Positions 20,430-31,759 of a stretch of 64,000 bases of DNA are shown here, one piece after another (position 1 is the stretch's first letter; each line of letters starts with the position of its first letter). Both the position numbers and the translations under genes were made by a program. The stretch spans positions 13,589,167 to 13,653,166 of the forward strand of contig CM046295.1 of assembly GCA_025267735.1 (NCBI GenBank). Reading direction: 5' to 3'. Origin of the DNA: Mactra quadrangularis (lineage: Eukaryota > Mollusca > Bivalvia > Venerida > Mactridae). The notes beneath the pieces are model-generated. The model did not search any database, was not told the origin of the DNA, and worked only from the letters and a program-made list of their open reading frames with translations.

Positions 20430-20690
20430 GGTCGGTAACGCAGTTGGTAGCGCGCCTGGATCTCGAATCTAGTGTCCTGAAGGGGGTACGGGTTTGAATC
20501 CCACCTAGGGATGTTATACCCTTCCGCGATAATTTGACAATGATGTCAATTTTCCTCCATTGATAAGGTATATGGAAACGTTTCCGGCTTTATGGAAGGG
20601 TAGGTGAGTACTGGTTGTAGACAAGGATCCAGGAAAGCTAGGTTAAGTGCGCTAGACGCCGTAAAATAATCTAAAATTGTATTGACTAGG
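20430..20690 (+). repeat. tRNA-derived SINE, family 1 (full length)
   Basis: A box GTAACGCAGTTGGTAGCGCG, B box GGTTTGAATCCCACC, body with GTTATACCCTTCCGCG, TTTCCGGC, GGTGAGTACTGGTTGTAGAC, and the 3' block GTTAAGTGCGCTAGACGCCG. Confidence 0.88.
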
Positions 20691-20699
20691 TGTAAGTCC

Positions 20700-22720
20700 A
20701 CTATATCGTGATGCAGTTCCAGGGTTTTTATTCTTGTGAAAAACAAAATTAATCGTTTAGTATATACATGTTGCTCAGTAGATAAGAGAGTAGATATTAC
20801 TTACTTGTTTTTATATAAGCATTAAGGACTATGTAAAAGTTGAAATTACAGAAAGATACCTTTAAGTACCGGCCCTCAAAAAGTTGGTTAGGGTGAATGC
20901 AGTGCTAAAAATATCATAATGTTTAATCATCCCTCTTGCCTGAAATCTTTTGGACCAGGCAATGTTATCGTAGGTACTTCACATCACCTGTGAATACAGA
21001 AATAAATACGTTATTTTCTGTGCAAGTTTCCTTTTATTCTAGCGAACAAATTCAGAATACATATGCATGTATTGAATGCACTTATATTACTCTAGATGCA
21101 CTGAGACTTACATTTTCTATATCTGTGACTGAATTTACGTATATAAACAAACAAATTAGTGGGCTCTGTGATCAAAATTTGGGCGTCCATTTTGTGTGTA
21201 TTAAAAACTTATTCATTACACATCTTTGCGGAAGTCAGGGGCTAATCACAAAAACGTGTGTACATTCGCGAACTGAACTTCTATCTAAAGATTGCAAGAT
21301 TTCGATGCAATGTCTTAAGAATATTTTATTTTTTATGAAGTTATTACTATATATGTCTGTAGATTTAATGATTTATTGTTTTAAGGTATTTATTTGACGC
21401 CACATTGGAACTTTTTTGTGCCTAATTACTTTATTTTGACATCCATCGGTTCCGTCTTAAATTGGTCGATGTTTTGTTAGCAGATGACCATTTATTGTGT
21501 CATACCACCTTATACCTGTGTATTGAAAAATCAAGAGTATGGTGGCTCGGTATAGCCCTCGTGCATTTTCTTCGAGAGCTTCTAATCTCCGTTTGTGAAA
21601 TTGTTCGTTGAAGTTTGTGGAACATATTGTATTCTTTAAATGTTTTGTAGTTTATAATGTATTGTTGACAACAAATCATGTGACCAAAATTTGAGGGCTT
21701 CACCGCTTGACATTGACTTAAGTCAGACCGTATTGTAGCAAAGATTTTAAGTTTCGAGTGCGTCTTTGAAATTCTCTCATCGTAAACGTAAGTTCAACGT
21801 AAGTAAGTTATTTCGGAAATTTCGCTATCTTACGTAAGATTCTTATGAAACAGTCCCAGTTCTTTATCAGCCCTGCGTTCAGTAAGCATTTAACGTTAGT
21901 CAATCACCGTTACCGTTATGAACGGTTAATTGAACGATCCGTTGGAGCGCGAACGTTTAAAGATAGCGGACAAGAGAATCTTTACTTTAATTTATTAGAA
22001 GAATTCGGAGAGGAGGAATTGTTTTCTTGTTTACTTGTTGTTGTTTTTTGTAAATTTATTGATCTAAATCAACGGGAGTAACACCGCCGACTTCGTTGTA
22101 ATGGCAGTTACTAATTTGCACAATATACTGGAACTATTTTGTTTCAGGTTGTTTCATACTCGCGTACTATATACTTAAACCGTTTGCTGTTTGCCTGAAA
22201 TGTTTTCCGCAAACAGGCCGTTCAATAATGACATTAGTGAATTATACCTATTTTAAAAGTGTACCTTTCATTACCTGTGTCCATTATTGGACACCGTACT
22301 TTTTGTTTGTACTACTTCTTTTGTGTAAAGTTGTATTTTGGACATGTTGAAATTTATAAATTTTAGTATATAGAGATATTTTATTATACTGATTTCAGAC
22401 AATGTATGAATTAATTTGTATTTTTAACTCTTAGTGCATCTGTACGGGGGTGTACACAATCTGATTGGAAGATTTTATTTTAACTGTTTTCACTGTACTT
22501 CATGTAAACTTGCACAAAAGTTTACATGTTTCAACTCACATTTTTCATAAAAAATAAATATTACAAAACCTCTTTTTTGATATTTTTCTATTAAACTTAC
22601 TTATTTATTTCATTAGGATTAAAATGAAAACTGAAATTTATAAAAATTATTTGTAAATTTCAATTATTGCAACCACACCTATTTTAAAGTCATGAAGGAC
22701 ATTCTAAAATTACATAGTCC
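20700..22720. other. No gene identified
   Basis: A 153-codon plus-strand frame (20936-21397) and a 67-codon minus-strand frame (21500-21703) are present. Neither has a recognisable domain, signal peptide or splice context. They may be remnants of an unrecognised element. Confidence 0.3.
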
Positions 22721-22724
22721 TTAA

Positions 22725-23737
22725 AGCTGGGTTCCCACTGCCGATCAGATCAACTCGATCATCCCGATCACCCAAATTCCCCGATCAGGCCCGACCAAGC
22801 TCGACTAAAGGCGTATACACGACTTCTTCTCGACCTCTTGTCGTTCACTCACGATTCCCACACGATTATTCACGACTCCTTCACGACGTCAACCCGACCA
22901 CATTTCCGATTTCCGCTCGATCATCCCGACCTTTACACGATCCCTACACGATCTCAACTCGACCTACTGGATCTCTGCTCGATCGGTGTCAGATCTTTCC
23001 CCGACCAGATCGTCATGGTCGTACTCGAGTCGTAGAAGGTCGTGAACAGTCGTGTACCAAAACTTTTAGAATAAAAACTTCAAACACGATTTCAGGCTGA
23101 GGCGCAGCAACTGCACATTTACTCGCATTTGTACTGCCTATCGGCCTTTTGCCTTTTCTCGGCATCTTTAGTTTGTAGTAGAAATGGCTTGGCTGAAGAT
23201 GTTTTAACAGATATTGGTTTGCTAAAGATGTTATATCTTCAGCGTCCAAACAACTTATGAGACACTGGTCAGCACGCTTTTCTTGCTTTAGTCACGTGAG
23301 CTCGTGTATGGTCGAACAGTGATCGGGGTTTGATCGTGTGCGGTCGTGTGTGGTCGTGGAGTAGTCGGGTAGCAGTCTAGATAATCTGGACAAGAGATCG
23401 AACAGAGATCTACTTAATCGGGATGCGATCGTATATTACTCGAGTAGAAGTCGAGATGATCGGGTACAGATCGGGTTAAAGATGCCAATCCGACCAAACA
23501 AGATCGCTACACGATTGTTTCTCGATCAACTCGATCTTCAACTCGATCAATACACGATCGCTTCCCGAGCTCTTCTCGACTGCTTGGCTACACGATCGCT
23601 ACGAAAGCCCGAGCGATGCCGTCCAAGGTAGACCTCCCCGACCACTCCCGATCAATCATGCCGACCGACCCAGACCAGTACCCGATCGCTTGATCGGGCT
23701 TGATCGAGTTGATCTGATCGGCAGTGGGAGCCCAGCT
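22725..23737. mobile_element. PIF/Harbinger-like non-autonomous element (1013 bp) with TAA duplication
   Basis: Terminal inverted repeats about 40 bp long: AGCTGGGTTCCCACTGCCGA on the left and its near-exact complement on the right, extending through TCAGATCAACTCGATCA. TAA flanks both ends (22722-22724; 23738-23740), matching the TWA duplication of PIF/Harbinger. Between the ends lie arrays of CGATC/CGACC motifs spaced about 9-11 bp on either side of a ~190-bp non-repetitive core (23060-23250). The superfamily is inferred from the duplication and TIR only. Confidence 0.85.
23013..23249 (-). other. Open frame in the core of the Harbinger-like element
   Basis: 78 codons on the minus strand; the non-repetitive part reads L-D-A-E-D-I-T-S-L-A-N-Q-Y-L and then a basic stretch M-P-R-K-G-K-R-P-I-G-S-T. 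The C-terminal end runs into the CGACC array. It could be a transposon accessory-protein remnant or a captured host exon; I do not recognise it. Confidence 0.3.
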
Positions 23738-23913
23738 TAATGGAATATTTATGAATACATTAATTCTTTCGTGATTTTGAAAGTAAGATTAGTCTTCTTA
23801 AGATTGACATACCAAGTCAAAAACATAATACTTAGAAGATCACCTGATTGAAGATGGTTTCGATCTACCCCTGATAATATTGTCAAACTACTCTAGAACT
23901 CAAGTGTAGTCTG

Positions 23914-24363
23914 TGGGGCTGCGGCGAGTGTCCGAGTACTCGGGCAATCGCGATCTCTACCAGAAAATTGAGTACGAATATTCGACATGCTCCAAATCGT
24001 CGGATCGCGTTCTATTTTTGGAGAAAAAATGAAAGAACATTCCAGCTTAATTATCACTGAAAACGAGTCGCACTACTGATGAAAACGTTAATTTATGTTG
24101 GGACCAGATAATCTTGAGTTAAAATTTTGATTTGAAAAAAATGTTATCTCTGAAAATGCCCATTAAACGTCTGATAGTAATGTTTGGAGTACATGGTTTC
24201 TCATTTAGTAAAAGTTTCTGTATTTTTTTTTCTCTTTTTTGTTATGTCATGAATTCCTGTATGCTTTTCCATTAATATGTGATTCGTTGTTCGATTCGTG
24301 AATCGCTACAAATAAATCGTGGTTCGGATCGGATCGCCACTTGCTTAACGATCCACAGCCCTA
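23914..24363. mobile_element. hAT-like element with perfect 8-bp duplication (GTAGTCTG)
   Basis: GTAGTCTG lies at 23906-23913 and 24364-24371. The ends are TGGGGCTGCGG and complement TAGGGCTGTGG, related to family C (TAGGGCTGTCAC). The 450-bp interior has no transposase frame. It is homologous, inverted, to 17588-17841. Confidence 0.9.
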
Positions 24364-24811
24364 GTAGTCTGGGTATCAGCCAGGTTGAGCATGTTTCACA
24401 GGTTGAGCATGTTTCACAATAAACCTGCCTGTCCTGTGTTTTAATTAACTGCTTTAACCATACTTTTTTATACTTTCATTATCTTTTACTAATCCTTTTA
24501 TTAATATTCTTGTTGGTTGACTTGCCAAAAAGTCTAAGCCTCACTTGTGGTTTGACTAAATGAAACTATAGGTATAAATTAGATAGATAATTAAGATTTA
24601 TCATTATGTTATAAAAATGTGTCGATTTTCGCGAAATTTAATATTTTGTCCTTCCTATCGTTTATGTAATAAGTATATTCGTTTCATTGAAGAGTAAAAC
24701 TTGATGAGACTAGAACAAGTTTTAAGTGTGGGCGCTAGATTTGAAATTATGTACGCAGCCTACTGTGTTATAGAACCAGGTTGCAGACTTTTCTGGTTAT
24801 CTTTAAAAACA

Positions 24812-25105
24812 TAGCCCACACTGGTAGCTCAGTTTGTAGCACACAAGTCTACCAATCGAGGTGTCCTAAGTTCGATTTCTGGACGGCGCATTCGTTCGTG
24901 AAGTTTTGTCATGAACAAATTTCAAAGGCAGTTCTTCTTTTTACCTCTAATTCTAAAAAATGTAGGGCAGTTGTCAATCTCTGACGAAAGTGTGTGCCTA
25001 GTAACTGATTAGCAACTAAGTCCAGAGATTTAGCATTTCCAGGAACGCTGAGTAGGTTGACTGTTCGCCGTGATATGCCATATACACAGTATGTTGCTAT
25101 GGAGT
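24812..25105 (+). repeat. tRNA-derived SINE, family 2
   Basis: A box TGGTAGCTCAGTTTGTAGC, B box AGTTCGATTTCTGG, then body with TGTAGGGCAGTTGTCA, TCCAGAGATTTAGCATTTCC and the 3' block GCCGTGATATGCC...GTATGTTGCTATGG. Confidence 0.85.
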
Positions 25106-25288
25106 TATACCCAGAGATATTTATTGCAAGTGAATATTCTACATTGCTAATATTAGTAATGTTTTAGTACAAGTAACATGAATCCATTGGAAAGGGTTAA
25201 TGAGCAAAAACTGATAAAGCAAATAAATGCTGCGTATTTTATAAAATGTAAATGTTAATTAAGGGGAGTTAATCATGACACGTTAGTA

Positions 25289-25366
25289 CATTCGGAAAAG
25301 CATTCGGGTGATTCCGTAAACTGACGATCAGTGTGTTGTGCAGCAATCGCCGAGTAGTTCCGAATG
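25289..25366. mobile_element. Mini inverted-repeat element, ATTCGGAAC family
   Basis: Bounded by CATTCGGAAAAG and GAGTAGTTCCGAATG. It is related to copies at 27249, 29152, 29294, 49697, 49996 and 56682. Confidence 0.55.
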
Positions 25367-25804
25367 GAGTGTGTAAAACACGGAAATCTTAAATGCCACT
25401 ATCACTGTTGATACAACACGCACGAGATTTAAATTCTTCTCATCGGTTTAAAACCAGTTTCAATGTCAGGGATAATTTTTTAACCACGCCTGTGTTTTTA
25501 TAACGTGTGTTATAGTCACTGAAGGAGAAATTCAGACAAAATCTAATTTTTACAGTTCGTTTTTAGTGTTTTCACAGTACGTTTTTATAATCTTCATTTA
25601 TTTATTTATCCAATTCAAATTAGAATGCGTTGTTCAGTGATATGCGACATTGATATAGAAAGACTGTTTATATAATTATTTCTGGAATTTAACAATTATC
25701 AGTGAGTGTTTTCATTCTTTTTACTGTGCGTTCGCGTTATCTAAATTGGAATTACTAGTGTGCGTTACTTGTTAGGGTAGTCTTTTAATATGTTCACCTT
25801 TTAG

Positions 25805-25990
25805 GGGGGATTTGTAACCGACCGGAAAGCTCATCTAAGCAGGGCGTCCCAGGTTCGGGTCCCAGTCTAGTCCTATATATAAGACCCTCCGTAACTCATT
25901 TCACATTGGGACATGCCGTAACAGAATAATGTCCCAATGTGAAATGAGTTACGGAGGGTCTTATATATAGGACTAGTCCCAGTCAGGCTA
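25805..25990 (+). repeat. Possible third tRNA-like repeat split by a snap-back element
   Basis: A B-box-like GGTTCGGGTCCCAGT is followed, after the snap-back insertion, by CAGGCTAAT. Similar GGATCGGAGTCCCGGTCAGG occurs at about 27090 and AGCTCGATTCCCAGTCAGGG at about 29918. The A box is unclear. Confidence 0.35.
25867..25976. mobile_element. Snap-back hairpin element (110 bp) with 7-bp flanking repeat
   Basis: Perfect 47-nt arms (CTAGTCCTATATATAAGACC... and its complement) around a 16-nt loop. TCCCAGT directly precedes and directly follows, consistent with a target duplication. The arms are essentially mismatch-free, indicating recent origin or gene conversion. Confidence 0.88.
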
Positions 25991-26079
25991 ATTTAATTAT
26001 CACCCAGTAACAATGGCATACAACTTTGGACCGAGACTAAATAGTTGAAAAATGCCTGTAATAATTAATTGCTTCTTAA

Positions 26080-26940
26080 GGGTTCATCAATTGTTGAAAT
26101 TGAAAATAACAATAAAGCGGGTGGGGTATGTAAACAAAGCAAAATAATCCAAAAGTTCCTATTATTATATATGTATTTGAATAGAGATGCATCAAATATA
26201 TTGAAATGAATATGAAAAAATATAAAACACTCACCAAAATAGGCATTTAGAATGAAATGAAAACAATTTCCTACCCTTGAAATAGCCTTTTTGTTGTGAG
26301 CCCAAACACATGTTCAAACTACTTTTTTCATAAATCCAAATGTTGAAAAATGATGTTTATATAATACTTAACAATGTCTTGTGCCAAGTTCTATAAAAAA
26401 TATTTCCAAAAAGTCATTTTCACATTTATCTCAACCCTGTCATTACATGTTTCCACTTCCTGTTTTTGTCACAGGGGCCCGATGAAATTTTCCTTCTTAT
26501 TTATCTTCATTATAAAGAATTTGAAGGAAAAAAATCATCATGCCCCTGTGCGCAAACTGAGCATGTAAACATGTGTTGACAGTGTTGTGATAAAATAAGA
26601 AAATGACTTTTTGGAAAGATTTTTTGTGGGACTCTACACAAGACATTGTTGACTGTTATATAAACATCCTATATCAACATTTGGATTTATGAAAAAAGTA
26701 GTTTGAATATGTGTTTAGGCTCACAACAAAAAGGCTATTTCAAGGTCAGGAAAATCTTTTTATTTCATTCTAAGTGCATATTTTGGTGAGTGTTTTATAT
26801 TTTTTCATATTAATTTCAATACATTTGATGCTTTTCTTACCAAATACATGTATCATAATAGGAACTTTTGGATTATTTTGCTTTGTTTACATACCCCACC
26901 CACTTTATTGTTATTTTCAATTTCAACAATTGATGGAACC
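26080..26940. mobile_element. 861-bp hairpin element with TTAA duplications
   Basis: TTAA at 26076-26079 and 26941-26944. Arms of roughly 370 nt pair with about 10% mismatch (GTTGAAATTGAAAATAACAA near the left end, its complement near the right), and the centre itself folds (CACAGGGGC with GCCCCTGTG). The TTAA target and GG-starting ends suit Kolobok or piggyBac; no transposase frame is present. Confidence 0.88.
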
Positions 26941-27248
26941 TTAAACTGTCTGGGATTCCGATTTTCTAATTTTTGGGGCATATTGTCACAGTACGTACCT
27001 GTTAATATAAAAGGATGAAGTATTTAAAGACGACTCTTAAGCATAGGCAGAACTGCAATCGCCATGTAAATGGAAAAGGGGTCCCGGATCGGAGTCCCGG
27101 TCAGGCTGCATATATTTTTCTCAGCCCGAGACTTACCGAATCATATAATATAAGATATAATGCAATCTTTATACTTTTTATATTTTCTTGAATGTTTACT
27201 TCAGCAGTCCTCAGGTCGATTTTATTTCCGGTCATGGGTGGTTGCCAG

Positions 27249-27306
27249 GTTACATACTATTCGGAACACCTCGACCCAGCGAGGAGTTCCGAATGGTTGC
27301 ATACCA
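27249..27306. mobile_element. Mini inverted-repeat element, ATTCGGAAC family
   Basis: ACTATTCGGAACACCTCG pairs with CGAGGAGTTCCGAATGGT, leaving a six-base loop; the outer GGTTACATA/TGCATACC also partly pairs. Confidence 0.6.
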
Positions 27307-27413
27307 ATGTTTAGTAATTGTAGGACCTATTGCCTATAAGTATATCGCAACGTAGCGCTTTTTTTGCCCTGGTACCCTTCTTACAGCAAAACAATGATAT
27401 AAATTCGAGAGTA

Positions 27414-27679
27414 TAGCTCGTTTAGGATAACTTCTGACAAACGACTCAGTCTGTTTACATATATGGGACTCGGGTATTACATAAAACAGGGAGGTCAGCT
27501 GATTTTGTGTAATGAAAGTATTAAACATGTCTTAATGCGTGGAACGTGTGTTCTCGTACTAAATTTAATACATCAAAAACACACTGATAATAGTCGATAA
27601 TTACGTGTACTAAACTTAAATCCACCTGTGTATAAAATGGTATCGTTGTATATTGTCTCAAGTTATCCTAAACGGGCTA
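27414..27679. mobile_element. Tc1/mariner-like MITE (266 bp, TA flanks)
   Basis: The inverted ends TAGCTCGTTTAGGATAACTT and complement of AAGTTATCCTAAACGGGCTA are flanked by TA on both sides. The next element abuts it at 27682. Confidence 0.75.
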
Positions 27680-27681
27680 TA

Positions 27682-29120
27682 CCAGAGGTGCGTTCAACAA
27701 TGCGAGCGCTCGGGGCGACATTTAGCGCCCGCGTTCTGAACGCGGGCGCTCGCGCGTGCGCTCGCGATGCAGCTCGAGAGGTGTTTCGCTTATAAATTGT
27801 TATATAAATTCCGGTAAATACCGTTTCGTTTTGGTACCGGTACTTAAATCGGTACTTTAAAAAAAATATAGCAGATATAAAATAACCAAATACGAAATAT
27901 CCAATGCTTTAATCTCAAGCCTTCTGTGTATTTATCGTATTTCAAAGTGATTTACATCGATCTAAACTTCGGTTTAGTATATCATACCATTTAATACCCT
28001 CCAGTATGCCCCATGTAGATCAATACTGATAACTGCTACATATTGAAATTTAAGTAATGAAACAATGCTGCAGAAAATTAGCGTGCTACTTACACGTTAT
28101 TTTTTAAAGGCTAGGGATACGTTCCGTAAAGCGATCTCTTGCTAGCGCTTTTTAAAAGCGATTTTTGTAGCGCAAAAGGTCTAGGGAACGGTTTACTTCA
28201 TGCTAGCAAACCCAAGATGGCTGTTTCCTCAAACAAAATGTTCAGAATTGTAACAAATGAAAAAGTTCCAATCAAATATCACCATGATTATTCTTTTAAC
28301 CGCTTTAACGAATTATATGATTATGAATTGAATACTTGTATTAGCCATACGGTTCATTGGTGATAACTTATTAGTTAATTTATTATTATTGTTATTATTG
28401 ATATGTCTATTTAGATAATGTTGTTTTAGATTTTATATATAATCCCCTACTAAAGTGCGGAGACACTTTCACTTTACATGCCTACTCTTATTGCCTTAGT
28501 CTAAAATTTGAAAACTGAATACTTCAAAAGCTCTTAAGTTTTATTTTTGTTTATCACTTTACTTATAGCTGCATGAGTCTTCAAAAATACGAAACAAAAT
28601 CAATTATAGAAAATGATTACAATAAACAGGCTTAAGCTAGGGTGTCAGATGCTAAATATTATACATGTGCCGCATAAATGAAATTTGTTTTCATTTTATC
28701 GCGACCATATCTAAATATAAAAAAAATATATCAAAGAATTTTTCTGAAAAGTAGACGCAAACTTGTGTGTTACTTGTTCCACATAAACTACCCACGCAAT
28801 GCATGTGATACACTAAATGTACCCTTTATTTGGTACAGTAAATTGATTCACTATGATTTATGTATGGTAAAAAAGTATGAACGATCTTGTGTATCAGCAG
28901 AAATAATTTTGATTCACCCACCCGCTTTTTAATAATGTGCTGTTTGACTTCGTCTTGGATTTTTATAGCGAGCGCTCGCCATTCTGTACACAAACGGTCT
29001 GACTGACCGATATCTTCACCTTCTTCTATTTATAGAATGACAGCTCGCAGTCGTTCAATAACAAAACAATTCGCGAGGCGGGCGCTCGAGCGAGCGCCTG
29101 CATTGTTGAACACACCTCTG
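27682..29120. mobile_element. 1.43-kb non-autonomous DNA element with GC-rich ends
   Basis: The inverted ends CCAGAGGTGCGTTCAACAAT and complement of ATTGTTGAACACACCTCTGG match at 19 of 20 bases. Both ends continue into CpG-rich GAGCGCTCG repeats; the interior is AT-rich with open frames of 74 and 84 codons (28139-28363 and 28678-28932) that I do not recognise. No target duplication could be identified. Confidence 0.7.
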
Positions 29121-29151
29121 GAGGCGAAGCAATACGTGGTGATAGGCTTAA

Positions 29152-29229
29152 GCCATTCGGAACATCCTCGGCCATTCGCTACAAAAAAAATATTCACCCA
29201 TGAAAGGTCGAGGGTGGACCGAATGAGGC
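29152..29229. mobile_element. 78-bp inverted-repeat element flanked by TTAA
   Basis: TTAA at 29148-29151 and 29230-29233. The ends GCCATTCGGAACATCC and complement GCCTCATTCGGTCC are related to the ATTCGGAAC family. Confidence 0.55.
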
Positions 29230-29293
29230 TTAAGCAACATACCAATAGACTCGAAATTTAAAAAAAAAACATGTCGTCTGTTTAGAGTACAGT

Positions 29294-29352
29294 CATTCGG
29301 AACACTTCGTTAATTCATTGAATGAATATCATTCCTAGTGAATGGCCGAATA
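29294..29352. mobile_element. Mini inverted-repeat element, ATTCGGAAC family (decayed)
   Basis: CATTCGGAACACTTCG at the left and GGCCGAATAG at the right. Confidence 0.4.
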
Positions 29353-29354
29353 GG

Positions 29355-30935
29355 ATACAGTACGTCTATACCTTTGACCTATCTACGTTTGTCACCTATG
29401 AACTTTAACCTCTGGCTATTCTTATTCAAATCAACAACAATCTGAAATCCAATCAAACACGGCCAAAACATTACCGCCATTTTAAATTTGAAATGTGTAA
29501 TACACTGTAGTTGGAAACAAGGAATTATGAAATTGGAATATATTTTATTTTATCAAATAAGTCGAGGTAATTTGATATATTATATACTATTCAATTTACC
29601 ATGCTACACAGTTCACTGTCTTTCTTCCAACACAGATCGTCTGCGTATTCAAATAAATCAAAAATCTAGTTAGGACTTTGATTTTGGTGCACCAACAAAC
29701 AAGAATATCATTAAACGATTGGATAATAATTAAATAAGGTTTGAAGGCAGTTAGGTTCAAAACTGGCAATAAATTTATATTGAAAAAAATAATTGCAACA
29801 TTATTTTACTGTTTGCTGTTATAAAGTGTGGTGATTGCTGGTCACTTCTAACTGCCTTCCTGTTGGGTTGGCCCAACCGCGACGCGGTTTTGTGTCTTGC
29901 CTGGCACCCTGGAGAACCAAGCTCGATTCCCAGTCAGGGCCTATTCTTTAATCTTCCAATTTACAATAAAAATTAAGTACCGGTAGTCCATGCTTTATGT
30001 TGTTTGGCAACCAATGACTTAACATGCTCAGCCTTGTTACCCTGGTACCCGGACTATTGGATTCTAGCTCTCAATCTCGTTTTAAACCTGTTCTTCTTTT
30101 AATGTAATGTCGACAAGTATGTCTGTCACTTGGGCGGGCGGGAAAGCAGACCGGGGGTTCAGAGGGGTGTATGTGCCCCGATGGATCCTGGGCAAAGACC
30201 TAATTAGAGGCCTAGGGGGCGGCGGCCCTTAAATGCTCCTGAGTTTTGGGCATTTCTAAGAAATTCAGGCACAGAACCTCAACCATCCTTTCACATGGTA
30301 TATGCAATATAAATCATCTATATTTATATCATATGATTTTCTAACAACCGTTGGATCATTTTAAAATATTACAAAAATGAGAAGGAATTGCTTTTGAATT
30401 ATTGTAAATTAGGCAACAACAACTTAATAATGTGTTCTATGGATTCGCTCGCATCTTAATTTTGACGTTACATAAAACATTATTGCACCTTCTCCATCCG
30501 CTGAAATGTCTTATGCAAAAACTCTCGCGGCCATAAACTTTAATATCTCAGTGTCTATTTTGATCATCTTCTGACCAACTTTCAATTTATTTTTCACCAT
30601 TAGTTATACTAGTTTAATCAATGTAACAGCTAACGTCACTTTCAAAAGGTGAGGTAACGAGAATTGACTAAACAGCAACGCTTTCTTCTTATATTTTTAC
30701 AAGATTAATGAATAGCAATTAAAAATAGGAACACCTAGCTAGCTTATTAAAATAACTAATTCAAGCCTAGTGATTGTTGAATTCTTTAGAATTGCACATT
30801 ATAGGCCATATTTCCTTGGCAGTTTCTTTTTCTCGCTAACCTTTCCATGTGCTCAAGGATTTGACAACTTCTGGAGTAAAAATTGCCGTTTACATCGTCT
30901 CCGCATATTTAAGGTTCCGTTGCTGGTAGCTTTTC
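29355..30935. other. No gene identified
   Basis: Contains a possible tRNA-like repeat near 29865-29945. At 30515-30590 an ~80-bp stretch is homologous to the foldback arm (CTCAGTGTCTATTTTGATCA and neighbours; compare 18301-18363). Confidence 0.4.
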
Positions 30936-30938
30936 ACT

Positions 30939-31241
30939 CAATCTCCGTAAACGGAAATCCTGTAGAGTATTGTTGTACAGGATCTCTACTGTCTCCATGG
31001 AAGGTCGCGTCAAGATGAACTTTGTGTCGACCAATCAATGCGTAGCTTTCATTTAGACGAAAACACTATCAATCGCATTTGGATTTCGTAGACGATGTAA
31101 ACAAGTTACATATCATAACAATTTCGTCATTAATATTATGATGAGAAAAGGTCACCTGAACGTGACCTTCGTTTGAAAAAGGCCAGACCTTAATTAGCGA
31201 GTAGGCGAGAGGAAATTTTAGATCGGGTTTTAATCAGATTG
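30939..31241 (-). mobile_element. Family A element with perfect 9-bp duplication and internal deletion
   Basis: CAATCT...AGATTG flanked by CTTTTCACT at 30930-30938 and 31242-31250. Compared with the 46986 copy, about 95 bp are missing from the middle. Subterminal AAGGTCACCTGAACGTGACC is retained. Confidence 0.92.
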
Positions 31242-31681
31242 CTTTTCACTATTCAGCTAAATGAAGCAACAGCGGACAAATTTGATTGTATATGAAATAA
31301 ATATAGTATCCTAAGTTGGGGCTCTCTGATCAATGAGTGAGTGTCCTCCGTTAGTACTAATGTCATTGCTTTTATGTTTTATTTTAACGACTTATTGTTT
31401 TCAGATTGTATGACTTTATGGATTGGATCAACGATATGGAAACACTGCTGTGATAAAATAATCTGCTTGTATATAGATTGGTTAGATGACACCGACTAAT
31501 GACCTCACTAATATGACAAAGGAAGTATAGTTTCTAATATTTAACATTGAGCTCGTTAAAAGTTAAAGTTTTGTTTATAAGTTTGTTCGTAAGTCAAAAG
31601 CAAGATACATTAATAATACACTCATTTTTGGCTTATCAATTCTAAATATTATACAAATTGTGTAAAATTGCGTATACTTTT

Positions 31682-31728
31682 TAGCTCGACTTTACGAAGT
31701 AATGTAGAGCTCTCCTACTCGCCCCGGC

Positions 31729-31759
<31 letters not shown>

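Noticed and set aside
20936..21397. 153-codon plus-strand frame
   Set aside because: No recognisable domain, no splice or promoter context; could be chance in AT-rich DNA or an unrecognised element remnant.
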